A stretch of DNA of 64,000 nucleotides from Neisseria mucosa (GCA_003028315.1 CP028150.1:1-64000); one strand, 5' to 3'. Counted from the stretch's first letter, positions 33,972 through 42,029 are shown. Numbers and translations are program-made. Notes: a model not told the origin generated them from the sequence alone.

Positions 33972-35012
33972 ATGCCGACCGAACAAAAAACGATTATCTT
34001 GGGGATGCCTGCCGACAACCAAATCTACCGCGTCATCGAAGCCGCCTTAAATCATCACGGCTTCAACGTCGTCAGCGTCGTCATGGACAACCTGAATTTC
34101 CGCTATCCTTCCCTTTCCAGTCGTCTGAAAGTCAAATTCAGACAACTGGTGCTGCGGGACAAAAACGCCAAAAAAGACTTTAAATCCGCCCAATTGATCC
34201 GAGACGTCGAAAATAAACTGGCAGCGCACGGCAAGGCGGATTATGCCCTGTTTATCCGCGGCGATATTTACTCGCCCGAGTTTCTGGATATGATTAAACG
34301 CCATACCCGTCCCGGCAATATAGTCAACTACCAATGGGACGGCATCGACCGTTTCCCCGCCATTTGGGATTGCGCCGACCGGTTCGACCGTATTTACGTT
34401 TTTGATCCCGCCGATATGCGAAATCCGAAACATCCCTTCCTGCCGACCACCAACTTCTATTTCGACCACGATGTCAACCTGCCCGAAAACCCGCCCAACG
34501 ATTTCTATTTCATCGGCTGGCATATACCCGACCGCGCCCCGATTATTTCCGCGTTCGGCAAAGCGGCCGAAACGCTGGGCTGGAAGCTTGACTTCAATAT
34601 CGGCTGTTTGAATACCGACGTCGATACCCTCCGCCGTTTTTATCCTACGGAAAACATCAAAGTCTTCATCGGCATTAGAAGTTTCGCCGACAACATCGAA
34701 GCCGCCAAACAGGCAAAAATCCTGATAGATTTCAAAACACCCGTTCACAACGGCCTCTCGTTCCGCCCCTTCGAAGCCCTCGGTTACCGCAAAAAACTGA
34801 TTACCACCAACGCCGAAATCAAAAAATACGATTTCTACCACCCCGACAACATCTTCGTTTGGGATGGTAAAAGTTTGGACGGTTTGGCAGAATTTGTCGC
34901 CAAACCCTACTGCGAACTGTCGCCCGAAATCTACCAAAAATACAGTTTCAGCAACTGGTTGCGCTATATTCTAGACATACCGCCCCATCAAAAAATAACT
35001 CTGCCCGAATAA
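33972..35012 (+). CDS. Putative GT-B glycosyltransferase, paralogue 2
   Basis: The 346 residues are colinear with the upstream gene: HGKADYALFIRGDIYSPE, VNYQWDGIDRFPAIW, TTNFYFDHDVN, GLSFRPFEALGYRKKLITTN and FYHPDNIFVWDGKSLDGL. The pair arose by tandem duplication and has diverged considerably, so the two may add different sugars or act as a heterodimer. A DUS core encodes SSRLKVKF near the N-terminus. ATG 33972 follows the previous stop by 9 bp, so translation is probably coupled. The 277-bp gap downstream carries dRS3 repeats. Confidence 0.7.
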   Translation: MPTEQKTIILGMPADNQIYRVIEAALNHHGFNVVSVVMDNLNFRYPSLSSRLKVKFRQLVLRDKNAKKDFKSAQLIRDVENKLAAHGKADYALFIRGDIYSPEFLDMIKRHTRPGNIVNYQWDGIDRFPAIWDCADRFDRIYVFDPADMRNPKHPFLPTTNFYFDHDVNLPENPPNDFYFIGWHIPDRAPIISAFGKAAETLGWKLDFNIGCLNTDVDTLRRFYPTENIKVFIGIRSFADNIEAAKQAKILIDFKTPVHNGLSFRPFEALGYRKKLITTNAEIKKYDFYHPDNIFVWDGKSLDGLAEFVAKPYCELSPEIYQKYSFSNWLRYILDIPPHQKITLPE

Positions 35013-35074
35013 ACGGAGAGGTCGTCTGAAATTTGCCGATATAGCAGATTGAAATAGGCAATTCCAGCACCGTC

Positions 35075-35169
35075 ATTCCCGTGCAGGCGGGAATCCAGAG
35101 ATTTGAGATTACGGTAATCTCTAAACATCTCTGAAAGATTAAGATCGGGATTCCCGCCTACGCGGGAAT
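35075..35169. repeat. NIME-type unit: two dRS3 repeats flanking a spacer
   Basis: ATTCCCGTGCAGGCGGGAAT (35075-35094) and ATTCCCGCCTACGCGGGAAT (35150-35169) bracket a 55-bp spacer with its own inverted repeat (GAGATTACGGTAATCTC). This matches the neisserial intergenic mosaic layout. Just downstream, at 35195-35208, is one DUS in the other dialect (AGGCCGTCTGAAA on the minus strand). Confidence 0.8.
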
Positions 35170-35289
35170 GACAATACGGAGGCTTCTTATTTTGTTTCAG
35201 ACGGCCTCAAAAATTAGATTCATCACACTATTTATGCTATAAGGTCGTCTGAAATAAACAGACTCTATTCTCGAAACAAGGAAGTAAAC

Positions 35290-36036
35290 ATGAGTACACA
35301 AGATTTAAGCGGCAAAATCGCATTGGTAACAGGCGCATCGCGCGGTATTGGCGCGGCGATTGCCGACACGCTGGCGGCGGCAGGTGCCAAGGTCATCGGT
35401 ACGGCGACCAGCGAAAGCGGCGCGGCGGCGATTAGCGAGCGTCTGGCGCAATGGGGCGGCGAAGGCCGTGCATTGAATTCCGCCGAACCCGAAACCATCG
35501 AAAACCTGATTGCCGACATCGAAAAAGCGTTCGGCAAGCTGGACATTCTGGTCAACAACGCCGGCATCACCCGCGACAACCTCCTGATGCGTATGAAAGA
35601 AGAAGAGTGGGACGACATCATGCAGGTTAACCTCAAATCCGTGTTCCGCGCCTCTAAAGCCGTATTGCGCGGCATGATGAAGCAGCGCGCCGGTCGCATC
35701 ATCAACATCACATCCGTCGTCGGCGTGATGGGCAATGCCGGTCAGACCAACTATGCCGCGGCAAAAGCAGGCTTGATCGGTTTCTCCAAATCCATGGCGC
35801 GCGAAGTCGGCAGCCGCGGCATTACCGTCAACTGCGTCGCCCCAGGCTTTATCGACACCGATATGACCCGCGCCCTGCCTGAAGAAACCCAAAAAACCTT
35901 CGAAGCGCAAACTTCGCTGGGCAAATTCGGCGAAGCGCAGGACATTGCCGATGCGGTATTGTTCCTCGCTTCCGACCAAGCAAAATACATTACCGGTCAA
36001 ACGCTGCACGTCAACGGCGGTATGTTGATGCCTTGA
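35290..36036 (+). CDS. fabG: 3-oxoacyl-ACP reductase
   Basis: FabG reduces beta-ketoacyl-ACP with NADPH. The 248-residue short-chain dehydrogenase shows cofactor motif TGASRGIGAAIADTL, LVNNAGITRDNLLMRM, the catalytic Ser in INITSVVGVMGNAGQ, the Tyr-Lys pair in NYAAAKAGLIGF, and the C-terminal GQTLHVNGGMLMP. AAGGAAG lies upstream of the ATG. A DUS-pair terminator follows at once. No acpP or fabF is beside it. Confidence 0.96.
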   Translation: MSTQDLSGKIALVTGASRGIGAAIADTLAAAGAKVIGTATSESGAAAISERLAQWGGEGRALNSAEPETIENLIADIEKAFGKLDILVNNAGITRDNLLMRMKEEEWDDIMQVNLKSVFRASKAVLRGMMKQRAGRIINITSVVGVMGNAGQTNYAAAKAGLIGFSKSMAREVGSRGITVNCVAPGFIDTDMTRALPEETQKTFEAQTSLGKFGEAQDIADAVLFLASDQAKYITGQTLHVNGGMLMP

Positions 36037-36053
36037 TTCGGCTTGGAAAATAA

Positions 36054-36091
36054 GGAAGGTCGTCTGAAAACGGATTTCAGACGACCTTTTT
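36054..36091. terminator. DUS-pair terminator between fabG and kinase gene
   Basis: GGAAGGTCGTCTGAAAACGG pairs with ATTTCAGACGACCTTTTTG across a minimal loop. It serves two converging genes. Confidence 0.8.
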
Positions 36092-36098
36092 GTTTTGT

Positions 36099-37430
36099 TT
36101 AGTCTGCTTGCAGCAGTTGCTTGTTGAGTTCCGCCTGTATCAGCAGGCCGTGGGCGAAGTTGCGGCTGTCGGCGAGGATGAGTTTGCCGCCGTAGCGTTT
36201 GGCGATGGCATCGGCGATGGAGAGTCCGAGTCCGGTGCCTTGCTGTTCCGTGCCGAGTATGCGGTAGAAGGCGTCGGTTACGCGGCTGCGTTCGGCGGCG
36301 GGGATACCGGGGCCGTCGTCTTCCACCCAGATGGTGAGGGTGGTCGGGGTCTCGCTGAAACCTATGTCAATGCGGCCGCCTGCGGGGGTGTAGCGGATGG
36401 CGTTGTCGGTGAAGGTTTTGATGAGGGTGTAGATTTCGGTGTCGTCGGCACGGATGCGGAGGTCGTTTTCAACGGCGACGCCGATGTCTTGCTGTTTGTT
36501 GAGGGCGAGGGGCATGAGTTCTTGCAACACACGGCGGAACTGGGCTTGCAGGCTGATGTCGGTCAGGTTGCGTTGGGTTTCGGAGCCTTGGGCGCGGGCG
36601 TGGGTCAGGAGCTGCTCGAGCAGGTGGCGGTTGCGCTGTATGCTTTGGAGGATGAGTCCGGTCTGTTCGCGGGCTTCGTCCGATTGGGGCAGCTTGGTGA
36701 GCCGTTCTGCCTGAAGGGAGAGGGCGGTCAGTGGGCTGCGCAGTTCGTGGGCGGCATCGGCGATGAAGCGTTGCTGGCGGCGGATGTTTTCGCCTGTGCG
36801 TTGCAGCAGTTGGTTGATGGCGGTAACGAAGCCTTGTATTTCGCTGGGCACGCCTTCTCCGTCCAGCGGCGAGAGGTCGTCTGAACGGCGTTTGCCGAGT
36901 GAGGCGGAAAGGGTTTTGACGGGGCGCATGGCGCGGTAGGTGATCCATACGGTCAGCAGGATCATGAGGGGCAGGGCGATGAGCAGCGGGAGGACGCTTT
37001 GGTAGGCGGCGGTGGCTGCGAGGTCGTCGCGGTATTCGGTTTCTTGGAGTACGGCGATTTTGCCTTGCGGGGTTTGGCGGATGTAGGCGCGGTATTCGTC
37101 GTCGTCATCGTCGTCGTCGTCATCAACGCTGCCTTTGATGGTGTGGAATCCTTCGCCGAGTGTGTCGGACAAAGGGACGGTGTCTTCTTGTCCGAAGGTT
37201 TGGATAAGGATGTGGTTTTCGCTGCCTATTTGTGTGTAGTCGGTGGTTTTGGGGTTGATGTAGGCGGCGGTTTGGCGCAACAGGTCGTCCTGAAGCTCTT
37301 CGGCTTCATGGTAGGTTTGGTAATAGGAGAATGCGCCTGCGATGATGGACAAAGGCAGGAACATCAGTATCAGGGCGATGCTGATACGGACTTGCAGGGA
37401 TTGTTTGAGGGTCTGGATAAAGTGATGCAT
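36099..37430 (-). CDS. Sensor histidine kinase (QseC/PmrB-like) with poly-Asp sensor segment
   Basis: The 443-residue inner-membrane kinase has a first transmembrane helix (ISIALILMFLPLSIIAGAF), a periplasmic sensor domain of about 110 residues and a second helix (VLPLLIALPLMILLTVWI). A HAMP-like linker precedes the H-box ADAAHELRSPLTAL, the N-box FTDNAIRYTP and the G-boxes EDDGPGIP and GTGLGLSIA. The sensor domain contains nine consecutive Asp, encoded by an uninterrupted GAC/GAT triplet tract (about 37098-37125). The regulator gene is upstream on the same strand but 232 bp away, with a CREE between them. Confidence 0.9.
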   Translation of the reverse strand: MHHFIQTLKQSLQVRISIALILMFLPLSIIAGAFSYYQTYHEAEELQDDLLRQTAAYINPKTTDYTQIGSENHILIQTFGQEDTVPLSDTLGEGFHTIKGSVDDDDDDDDDEYRAYIRQTPQGKIAVLQETEYRDDLAATAAYQSVLPLLIALPLMILLTVWITYRAMRPVKTLSASLGKRRSDDLSPLDGEGVPSEIQGFVTAINQLLQRTGENIRRQQRFIADAAHELRSPLTALSLQAERLTKLPQSDEAREQTGLILQSIQRNRHLLEQLLTHARAQGSETQRNLTDISLQAQFRRVLQELMPLALNKQQDIGVAVENDLRIRADDTEIYTLIKTFTDNAIRYTPAGGRIDIGFSETPTTLTIWVEDDGPGIPAAERSRVTDAFYRILGTEQQGTGLGLSIADAIAKRYGGKLILADSRNFAHGLLIQAELNKQLLQAD

Positions 37431-37462
37431 AGTGTGTTTGGTGGGGCTGTTTTAGGTTTTGC

Positions 37463-37619
37463 TATAGTTGATTAACTTTAAACCAGTACGGCGTTGCCTC
37501 GCCTTAGCTCAAAGAGAACGATTCTCTAAGGTGCTGAAGCACCAAGTGAATCGGTTCCGTACTATCTGTACTGTCTGCGGCTTCGTCGCCTTGTCCTGAT
37601 TTAAAGTTAATCCACTATA
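37463..37619. repeat. Full-length Correia element, 157 bp, between regulator and kinase genes
   Basis: It has the long-form interior (TTAGCTCAAAGAGAACGATT, CTCTAAGGTGCTGAAGCACC) missing from the other copies; in the literature this region contains an IHF site. One terminus has a substitution (TATAGTTGATTAA). It lies downstream of the regulator gene's stop-to-start direction, within what would otherwise be a two-gene operon. Confidence 0.92.
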
Positions 37620-37661
37620 TTGATTATGGCATGGGCGGGTATGGATGCGCGGATTGGGGTT

Positions 37662-38333
37662 TCAGACGACCTCTTTGGCGACCAGCCAGCCTACGCCGCG
37701 TACGTTTTGGATGTGTTCTTTGCCGAGCTTTTTGCGTATGGCGTGGATGAGGAAATCAACGGCGTTGCTCTCGACTTCTTCGCCCCAGCCGTAGATTTTG
37801 TCTTCAAGGTCGCTGCGGGAGAGGATGATGCCGGGACGCATCATCAGGGCTTGGAGGACGGCAAATTCTTTGTTGCTCAGGAGGACGAGTTTGTCTTGTC
37901 CTTTGACTTCGACTTGGTAGGTGGCGGGGTTGAGGGTGAGCGCGCCGTTGGTCAGCAGGGTTTGGCTGTGGCCGCTGTGGCGGCGCAGGACGGCGCGCAT
38001 ACGGGCTTGCAGCTCCGCCATGTCGAAGGGTTTGACGATGTAGTCGTCGGCGCCGCCGTCCAGTCCGTTGAGGCGGCTGTGGAGGTCGTCGCGGGCGGTA
38101 ACGATGAGGACGGGGGTTTTGCTGCCTTCGTGTCGGATTTGGGTGAGGACGTCCAACCCGTCTTTGCCGGGCAGTCCGAGGTCGAGCAGCAGCAAATCAT
38201 AGTTCTGCGCCTGAAGGGCGGTAGAAACTTGGCTGCCGTTTTTGACCCAATCGACGGCATAGCCGCTGTCTTTGAGGTTGGCGGCTACGGCTTGTGCAAT
38301 CATGTTGTCGTCTTCTGCAAGCAATACGCGCAT
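37662..38333 (-). CDS. OmpR-family response regulator (QseB/PmrA-like)
   Basis: The 223-residue regulator has a receiver domain with acidic pocket LLAEDDNMIAQ, phospho-acceptor Asp 51 in LLLLDLGLPGKDG, the Thr in LIVTARDD and the Lys in DDYIVKPFDMAEL. The winged-helix output domain includes LLSNKEFAVLQALMMRPG, VESNAVDFLIHAIRKKLG and IQNVRGVGWLV. It likely controls envelope-stress or cation-response genes with the kinase encoded downstream; the signal is unknown. GGAGAAC precedes the ATG. Confidence 0.93.
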   Translation of the reverse strand: MRVLLAEDDNMIAQAVAANLKDSGYAVDWVKNGSQVSTALQAQNYDLLLLDLGLPGKDGLDVLTQIRHEGSKTPVLIVTARDDLHSRLNGLDGGADDYIVKPFDMAELQARMRAVLRRHSGHSQTLLTNGALTLNPATYQVEVKGQDKLVLLSNKEFAVLQALMMRPGIILSRSDLEDKIYGWGEEVESNAVDFLIHAIRKKLGKEHIQNVRGVGWLVAKEVV

Positions 38334-38391
38334 GGTGTTCTCCTTAATCAGCGGGAAGGATAGCAGGGGAAAATTAGGAGGGGTTTAGCGG

Positions 38392-38434
38392 GAGGTCGTC
38401 TGAAAGGGGCGGCTGGTTTTCAGACGACCTTTTG
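38392..38434. terminator. Inverted DUS pair upstream of the regulator gene
   Basis: GGAGGTCGTCTGAAAGGGGC and GGTTTTCAGACGACCTTTTG; no neighbouring gene clearly ends here. Confidence 0.45.
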
Positions 38435-38539
38435 TTGCTTTTCCGTACTTGATTGGGTTTCCTTCGGCGTGGGTTCTGCCGGGTATGGTGGACATTTTCT
38501 TCTAAAGGAATACTGCACTTGAATAGTCTGCCGATTTTG

Positions 38540-38571
38540 CCAAAAGGTCGTCTGAAAACCACGATTCCGTT
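38540..38571 (-). terminator. Detached distal arm of the rng terminator
   Basis: AAAAGGTCGTCTGAAAAC here is the partner of GTTTTCAGACGACCTTTTG at 39819-39837. The IS3 element lies between them; closing it up would give a standard DUS-pair terminator directly after rng. Confidence 0.7.
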
Positions 38572-38611
38572 TGAACTGGCCCCCAAATCTTGGACACTCA
38601 TAAAAGCCTAT

Positions 38612-39762
38612 TCAGGCGCTCTGTGCAAGCTGGGTTCTGTATGCGACAGGACTCAGCTTTTTCAATTTCAAACTGCAACGCTCCCGGTTGTAGTAATCCA
38701 TATAGTCATCTATCTGCTTCATCAATTCATCTACCGTCAATTCACCTGCGTTATAGAAACACTCCGTCTTCAACACCGCAAAGAAGCTTTCCATCGGCGC
38801 ATTGTCCCAACAGTTCGCCTTTCGCGACATGCTTTGAACCATGGAATGCTCCGCAAGCAATTCCCTATACCCCGCCGTACGGTACAGCACACCTTGGTCC
38901 GAATGCAGCATCGTTCCTTTATCAGTCAGACGGGGTGCGGCTTTTTCGAGCATTTCCTTCACCATTTCGCTGTTGGCATTGCGGCTCATGGCGTAGGCGA
39001 CGATTTCCCGGTTGAACAAGTCCAAGATTGGCGAGAGGTACAATTTGCCGTCTTTTCCTTTGAGTTCGGTAACGTCGGTCAGCCATTTTTCGTTGGGCTT
39101 TCGGGCTTTGAACCGGCGTTTGAGGAGGTTTTCCGATATTTCGCCCATAGCGGGATGGCGGTAGGCTTTTTTCGCCCGTATGAGGGCTTTCAGTTCCAAC
39201 TGCTTCATTAACCGCGCCGCTTTTTTGCGGTTCCAACCCAATGCTGCGGCAATGCGCCTTTGTCCGTAGCGTCCTTTATGCCGCCGGTAGGTTTCGACAA
39301 GGAGGGCTTTGTCGGCTTCGTCGGGATCGGGTCGGTCTTGGTGATGGTAGTAAAAGCTGCTTTTGGGCAGGTTTGCGATGTGCAGTAGGTATTTGAGCGG
39401 GTGTTGCGCCCTCAGTGTTTGGACGGTTTGGCTTTGTCCTTTTCGGTCTGCTTTTGGCTGAGGGCTTTTAACTCCTTTAGGTAGGCGACCTCTGCGCGCA
39501 TATAGCACAACTCTTCGATAAGCTCTGCCTGTGTTTTTTCTTGGTCGGGTTTATCTGCGATGAAGGGGTTTTTTCGATGTTGGGGCATGGTTTTGGATTG
39601 GGGATGTTCGAGTGCGCCGATACCGCCTTCTTGATAGGCGCGTATCCATCGTCTCAGGTGGGTTCGGGAAATGCCGTAGTGGTCTGCGGTACGCTGTTGG
39701 CTGCGTATATGCAGATAGTGGAGTACGGCTTGGTATTTGAAGTGTAATGTATATTTGCTCAT
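38612..39762 (-). CDS. IS3-family transposase OrfAB, by -1 frameshift
   Basis: A single -1 slip in the 39412-39508 overlap joins the frames into 383 residues. The catalytic half carries KWLTDVTELKG, HSDQGVLYRT and NAPMESFFAVLKTECF, which provide the DDE residues, and ends NRERCSLKLKKLSPVAYR. The likely slip is at an A4G run where TEKDKA changes to RKGQSQ. The catalytic frame appears intact, so the element may be active. Confidence 0.85.
39412..39762 (-). CDS. IS3-family OrfA
   Basis: The 116-residue protein has an N-terminal helix-turn-helix (YLHIRSQQRTADHYGISRTHLRRWIRAYQEGG) and a C-terminal leucine-zipper-like helix. It binds the IS ends in related elements. Confidence 0.82.
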   Translation of the reverse strand: MSKYTLHFKYQAVLHYLHIRSQQRTADHYGISRTHLRRWIRAYQEGGIGALEHPQSKTMPQHRKNPFIADKPDQEKTQAELIEELCYMRAEVAYLKELKALSQKQTEKDKAKPSKH

Positions 39763-39840
39763 AAAAAAACTGCACCTTGTGAGTTGGAGGGGATGTCCAA
39801 CTTTTGGGGTGCAGTTCAGTTTTCAGACGACCTTTTGTCT

Positions 39841-41334
39841 TTACAGCAACACAATATCGTACTGTTCCTGCGTGTAGGCGGTTTCGACTGCCAGCGAAAT
39901 CGGTTTGCCGATAAAGTCGATGAGCATCGCCAGCGATTGCGATTCTTCGTCGAGGAAGAGGTCGATGACGTTGGGCGCGGCGAGGATGCGGAAGGACTGC
40001 ACGTCGTAACGGCGGGCTTCGCGGACGATTTCGCGCTGGATTTCGTAGCAAATGGTCTGCGGCGTTTTCAGACGACCCCTGCCTTGACAGGACGGGCAGG
40101 GTTCGCAGAGGATTTGGCTGAGGTTTTCGCGCGAACGTTTGCGCGTCAGCTCGACTAAACCTAAGCTGGTGAAGCCGTTGAGGGTGACGCGGGTGCGGTC
40201 GAAGGCGAGGGCTTTGGCAAGTTCTTGCAACACGGCTTCGCGGTGCGCTTCCTGCGCCATGTCGATGAAGTCGATGATGATGATGCCGCCAAGGTTGCGC
40301 AACCGTAATTCGCGGGCGATGGTGTGGCAGGCTTCGAGGTTGGTGCGGAAGATAGTTTCGTCGAAGTTGCGCGCGCCGACGAAGCCGCCGGTGTTCACGT
40401 CTATCGTGGTCATGGCTTCGGTGGACTCGATGATCAGGTAGCTGCCGAAGTTGAGGTTGACGCGCGGTTGTAGGGCGCGGCTGATTTCCTGTTCGACGTT
40501 GTGGGTTTCAAACAGCGGGCGTTCGCCTTTAAACAGCTCTATCTTGCCCAATGCGCCGTGGACGTATTGCTCGGCGAAACGGGTCATGCGGCGGTGGTTT
40601 TCGGTTGAATCGACCAGGATTTTTTGCGTGTCGAGGCTGAACATATCGCGCAACACGCGCAGGCTCAAAGGCAAATCCTGATACAGCAGGGTTTCCGGCG
40701 GCTGGGTTTTCGCTTGTTCTTGAATGTGTTCCCACACTTTGGTCAGGTAGTGGATATCGGATAGAAGCTGCTCGTCGGTGGCGTTTTCGGCGTTGGTGCG
40801 GATGATGTAGCCGTGGCACGCGTCTTCGGGCAATAGATTAGTCAGGCGTTCGCGCAGGCTGTTGCGTTCGGCATCGTCTTCGATGCGCTGGGAAATGCCG
40901 ATGTGGTCTTCCTGCGGAAGGTGGACGAGGAAACGCCCGGCCAGCGAGATTTGAGTGGAAAGGCGCGCGCCTTTGGTGTTAATCGGGTCTTTGATGACCT
41001 GCACCAAAACCGACTGCCCTTCAAACAACATATGCTCGATGCGCTGGGTTTCTTCGGGGTTACGGCGTTGTTCGAGGACATCGACGATGTGCAGAAACGC
41101 CGCACGCTCCAAACCGATGTCGATGAACGCACTCTGCATGCCGGGCAGCACGCGGCGCACCATGCCCAGATAAATATTGCCGACCAGACTATGGCCGCTG
41201 TTGCGTTCGATGTGCAGCTCGCAGATATTGTTTTCTTCCAACACCGCCACGCGCGTTTCCTGCGGCGTAATGTTGACGAGCACGGTTTCGGGCGGACGGA
41301 CGGCGTCCTTCGGGATGGGGATTCCTGAAAGCAT
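39841..41334 (-). CDS. rng: Ribonuclease G
   Basis: RNase G is an endoribonuclease for 16S rRNA 5' maturation and mRNA decay. The 497 residues contain an S1-like region (NIYLGMVRRVLPGMQSAFIDIG) and the metal-binding site IDVNTGGFVG with FIDM further on. The zinc-link CEPCPSCQGRG bridges subunits. The length fits RNase G rather than RNase E, whose long tail is missing. A DUS core encodes GRGRLKTPQT just after the zinc link. Its usual terminator has been split by the IS3 element. Confidence 0.95.
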   Translation of the reverse strand: MLSGIPIPKDAVRPPETVLVNITPQETRVAVLEENNICELHIERNSGHSLVGNIYLGMVRRVLPGMQSAFIDIGLERAAFLHIVDVLEQRRNPEETQRIEHMLFEGQSVLVQVIKDPINTKGARLSTQISLAGRFLVHLPQEDHIGISQRIEDDAERNSLRERLTNLLPEDACHGYIIRTNAENATDEQLLSDIHYLTKVWEHIQEQAKTQPPETLLYQDLPLSLRVLRDMFSLDTQKILVDSTENHRRMTRFAEQYVHGALGKIELFKGERPLFETHNVEQEISRALQPRVNLNFGSYLIIESTEAMTTIDVNTGGFVGARNFDETIFRTNLEACHTIARELRLRNLGGIIIIDFIDMAQEAHREAVLQELAKALAFDRTRVTLNGFTSLGLVELTRKRSRENLSQILCEPCPSCQGRGRLKTPQTICYEIQREIVREARRYDVQSFRILAAPNVIDLFLDEESQSLAMLIDFIGKPISLAVETAYTQEQYDIVLL

Positions 41335-41364
41335 GGTTTTAGTTCCTGATTTTTAATAAGAAAT

Positions 41365-41458
41365 ATAGTAGATTAAATTTGAACCAGACTGATGTTGCCC
41401 AAACCTGAAAATGATCGGCTGATTGTGTTGCTGTTCTGACTCAAATTTAATCTACCAT
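41365..41458. repeat. Second MITE-like element, 94 bp
   Basis: ATAGTAGATTAAATTTGA on the left and its near-complement TCAAATTTAATCTACCAT on the right are terminal inverted repeats. The interior (CAGACTGATGTTGCCC... and GGCTGATTGTGTTGCTG) differs from CREE. The outer 10 bases resemble CREE ends (TAGTGGATTAA). Confidence 0.7.
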
Positions 41459-41484
41459 CCGCTTGCCATCGGTTTTGTGGAAAA

Positions 41485-41591
41485 TATAGTGGATTAACTT
41501 TAAACCAGTACGGCGTTGCCTCGCCTTGCCGTACTATCTGTACTGTCTGCGGCTTCGTTGCCTTGTCCTGATTTAAATTTAATCCACTATA
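41485..41591. repeat. Correia repeat enclosed element, 107 bp
   Basis: Same order as the fabD-msbA copy. It is 26 bp from the previous MITE, so the 437-bp rng-grxC gap is mostly mobile repeats. It may carry the promoter activity reported for such elements. Confidence 0.9.
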
Positions 41592-41771
41592 AATGGCAAA
41601 AGCGGTTTGGATTGCCGTTTATCATACTTTAAAAACGGCGTTTTGGCACATGGGCGGCAGGCAGCCCTCACGCCCCGAAAACAAAGATTCAGGCAAAATA
41701 GCCAATTTCAAGTATTGTAAAATAAACCATATGCCCATATAGTGAACCCTATTAGAACTCTGAAAACAATC

Positions 41772-42029
41772 ATGCAAACCGTTACGATGTACACAGGCGC
41801 GTTCTGCCCCTACTGCACCATGGCTAAAAAGCTGCTGCATTCGCTGGGCGTCGCCGAAATCAACGAAATCCGCGTCGACCGCAGCCCCGAAGCCTTTGCC
41901 GAAATGCAGCAGCTTTCAGGCCAGCGCAGCATACCGCAAATTTTCATCGGCGATACCCACGTCGGCGGTTTTACCGATTTGTACGGCCTGCACCGCGAAG
42001 GCAGGCTGGATTCTTTATTAAACCCGTAA
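41772..42029 (+). CDS. grxC: Glutaredoxin 3
   Basis: This 85-residue thiol-disulfide oxidoreductase uses glutathione in the cytoplasm. It shows the active site TGAFCPYCTMAKKLL, the cis-Pro region QRSIPQIFIGDTHVGGFTDL and a short C-terminal helix. ATG 41772 (MQTVTMYT) is preferred to an upstream in-frame TTG. secB follows 25 bp later, a common pairing. Confidence 0.93.
   Translation: MQTVTMYTGAFCPYCTMAKKLLHSLGVAEINEIRVDRSPEAFAEMQQLSGQRSIPQIFIGDTHVGGFTDLYGLHREGRLDSLLNP

Larger units (their letters stand above)
38572..39818 (-). mobile_element. IS3-family (IS150-group) insertion sequence, complete
   Basis: The element is 1247 bp with terminal inverted repeats TGAACTGGCCCCCAAATCTT (left) and TGAACTGCACCCCAAAAGTT (right, reverse strand). 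A 3-bp direct duplication GTT flanks it at 38569-38571 and 39819-39821. It contains two overlapping transposase frames, both open. It has inserted into the loop of a DUS-pair hairpin. Confidence 0.92.

Noticed and set aside
36090..36884. A 264-codon ORF opposite the histidine kinase
   Set aside because: It lies antisense to a well-supported kinase and is Gly/Ala/Val rich without motifs.
37131..37475. Long plus-strand ORF with poly-Val opposite the kinase sensor domain
   Set aside because: The VVVIVVVVVI stretch is simply the complement of the Asp triplet tract.
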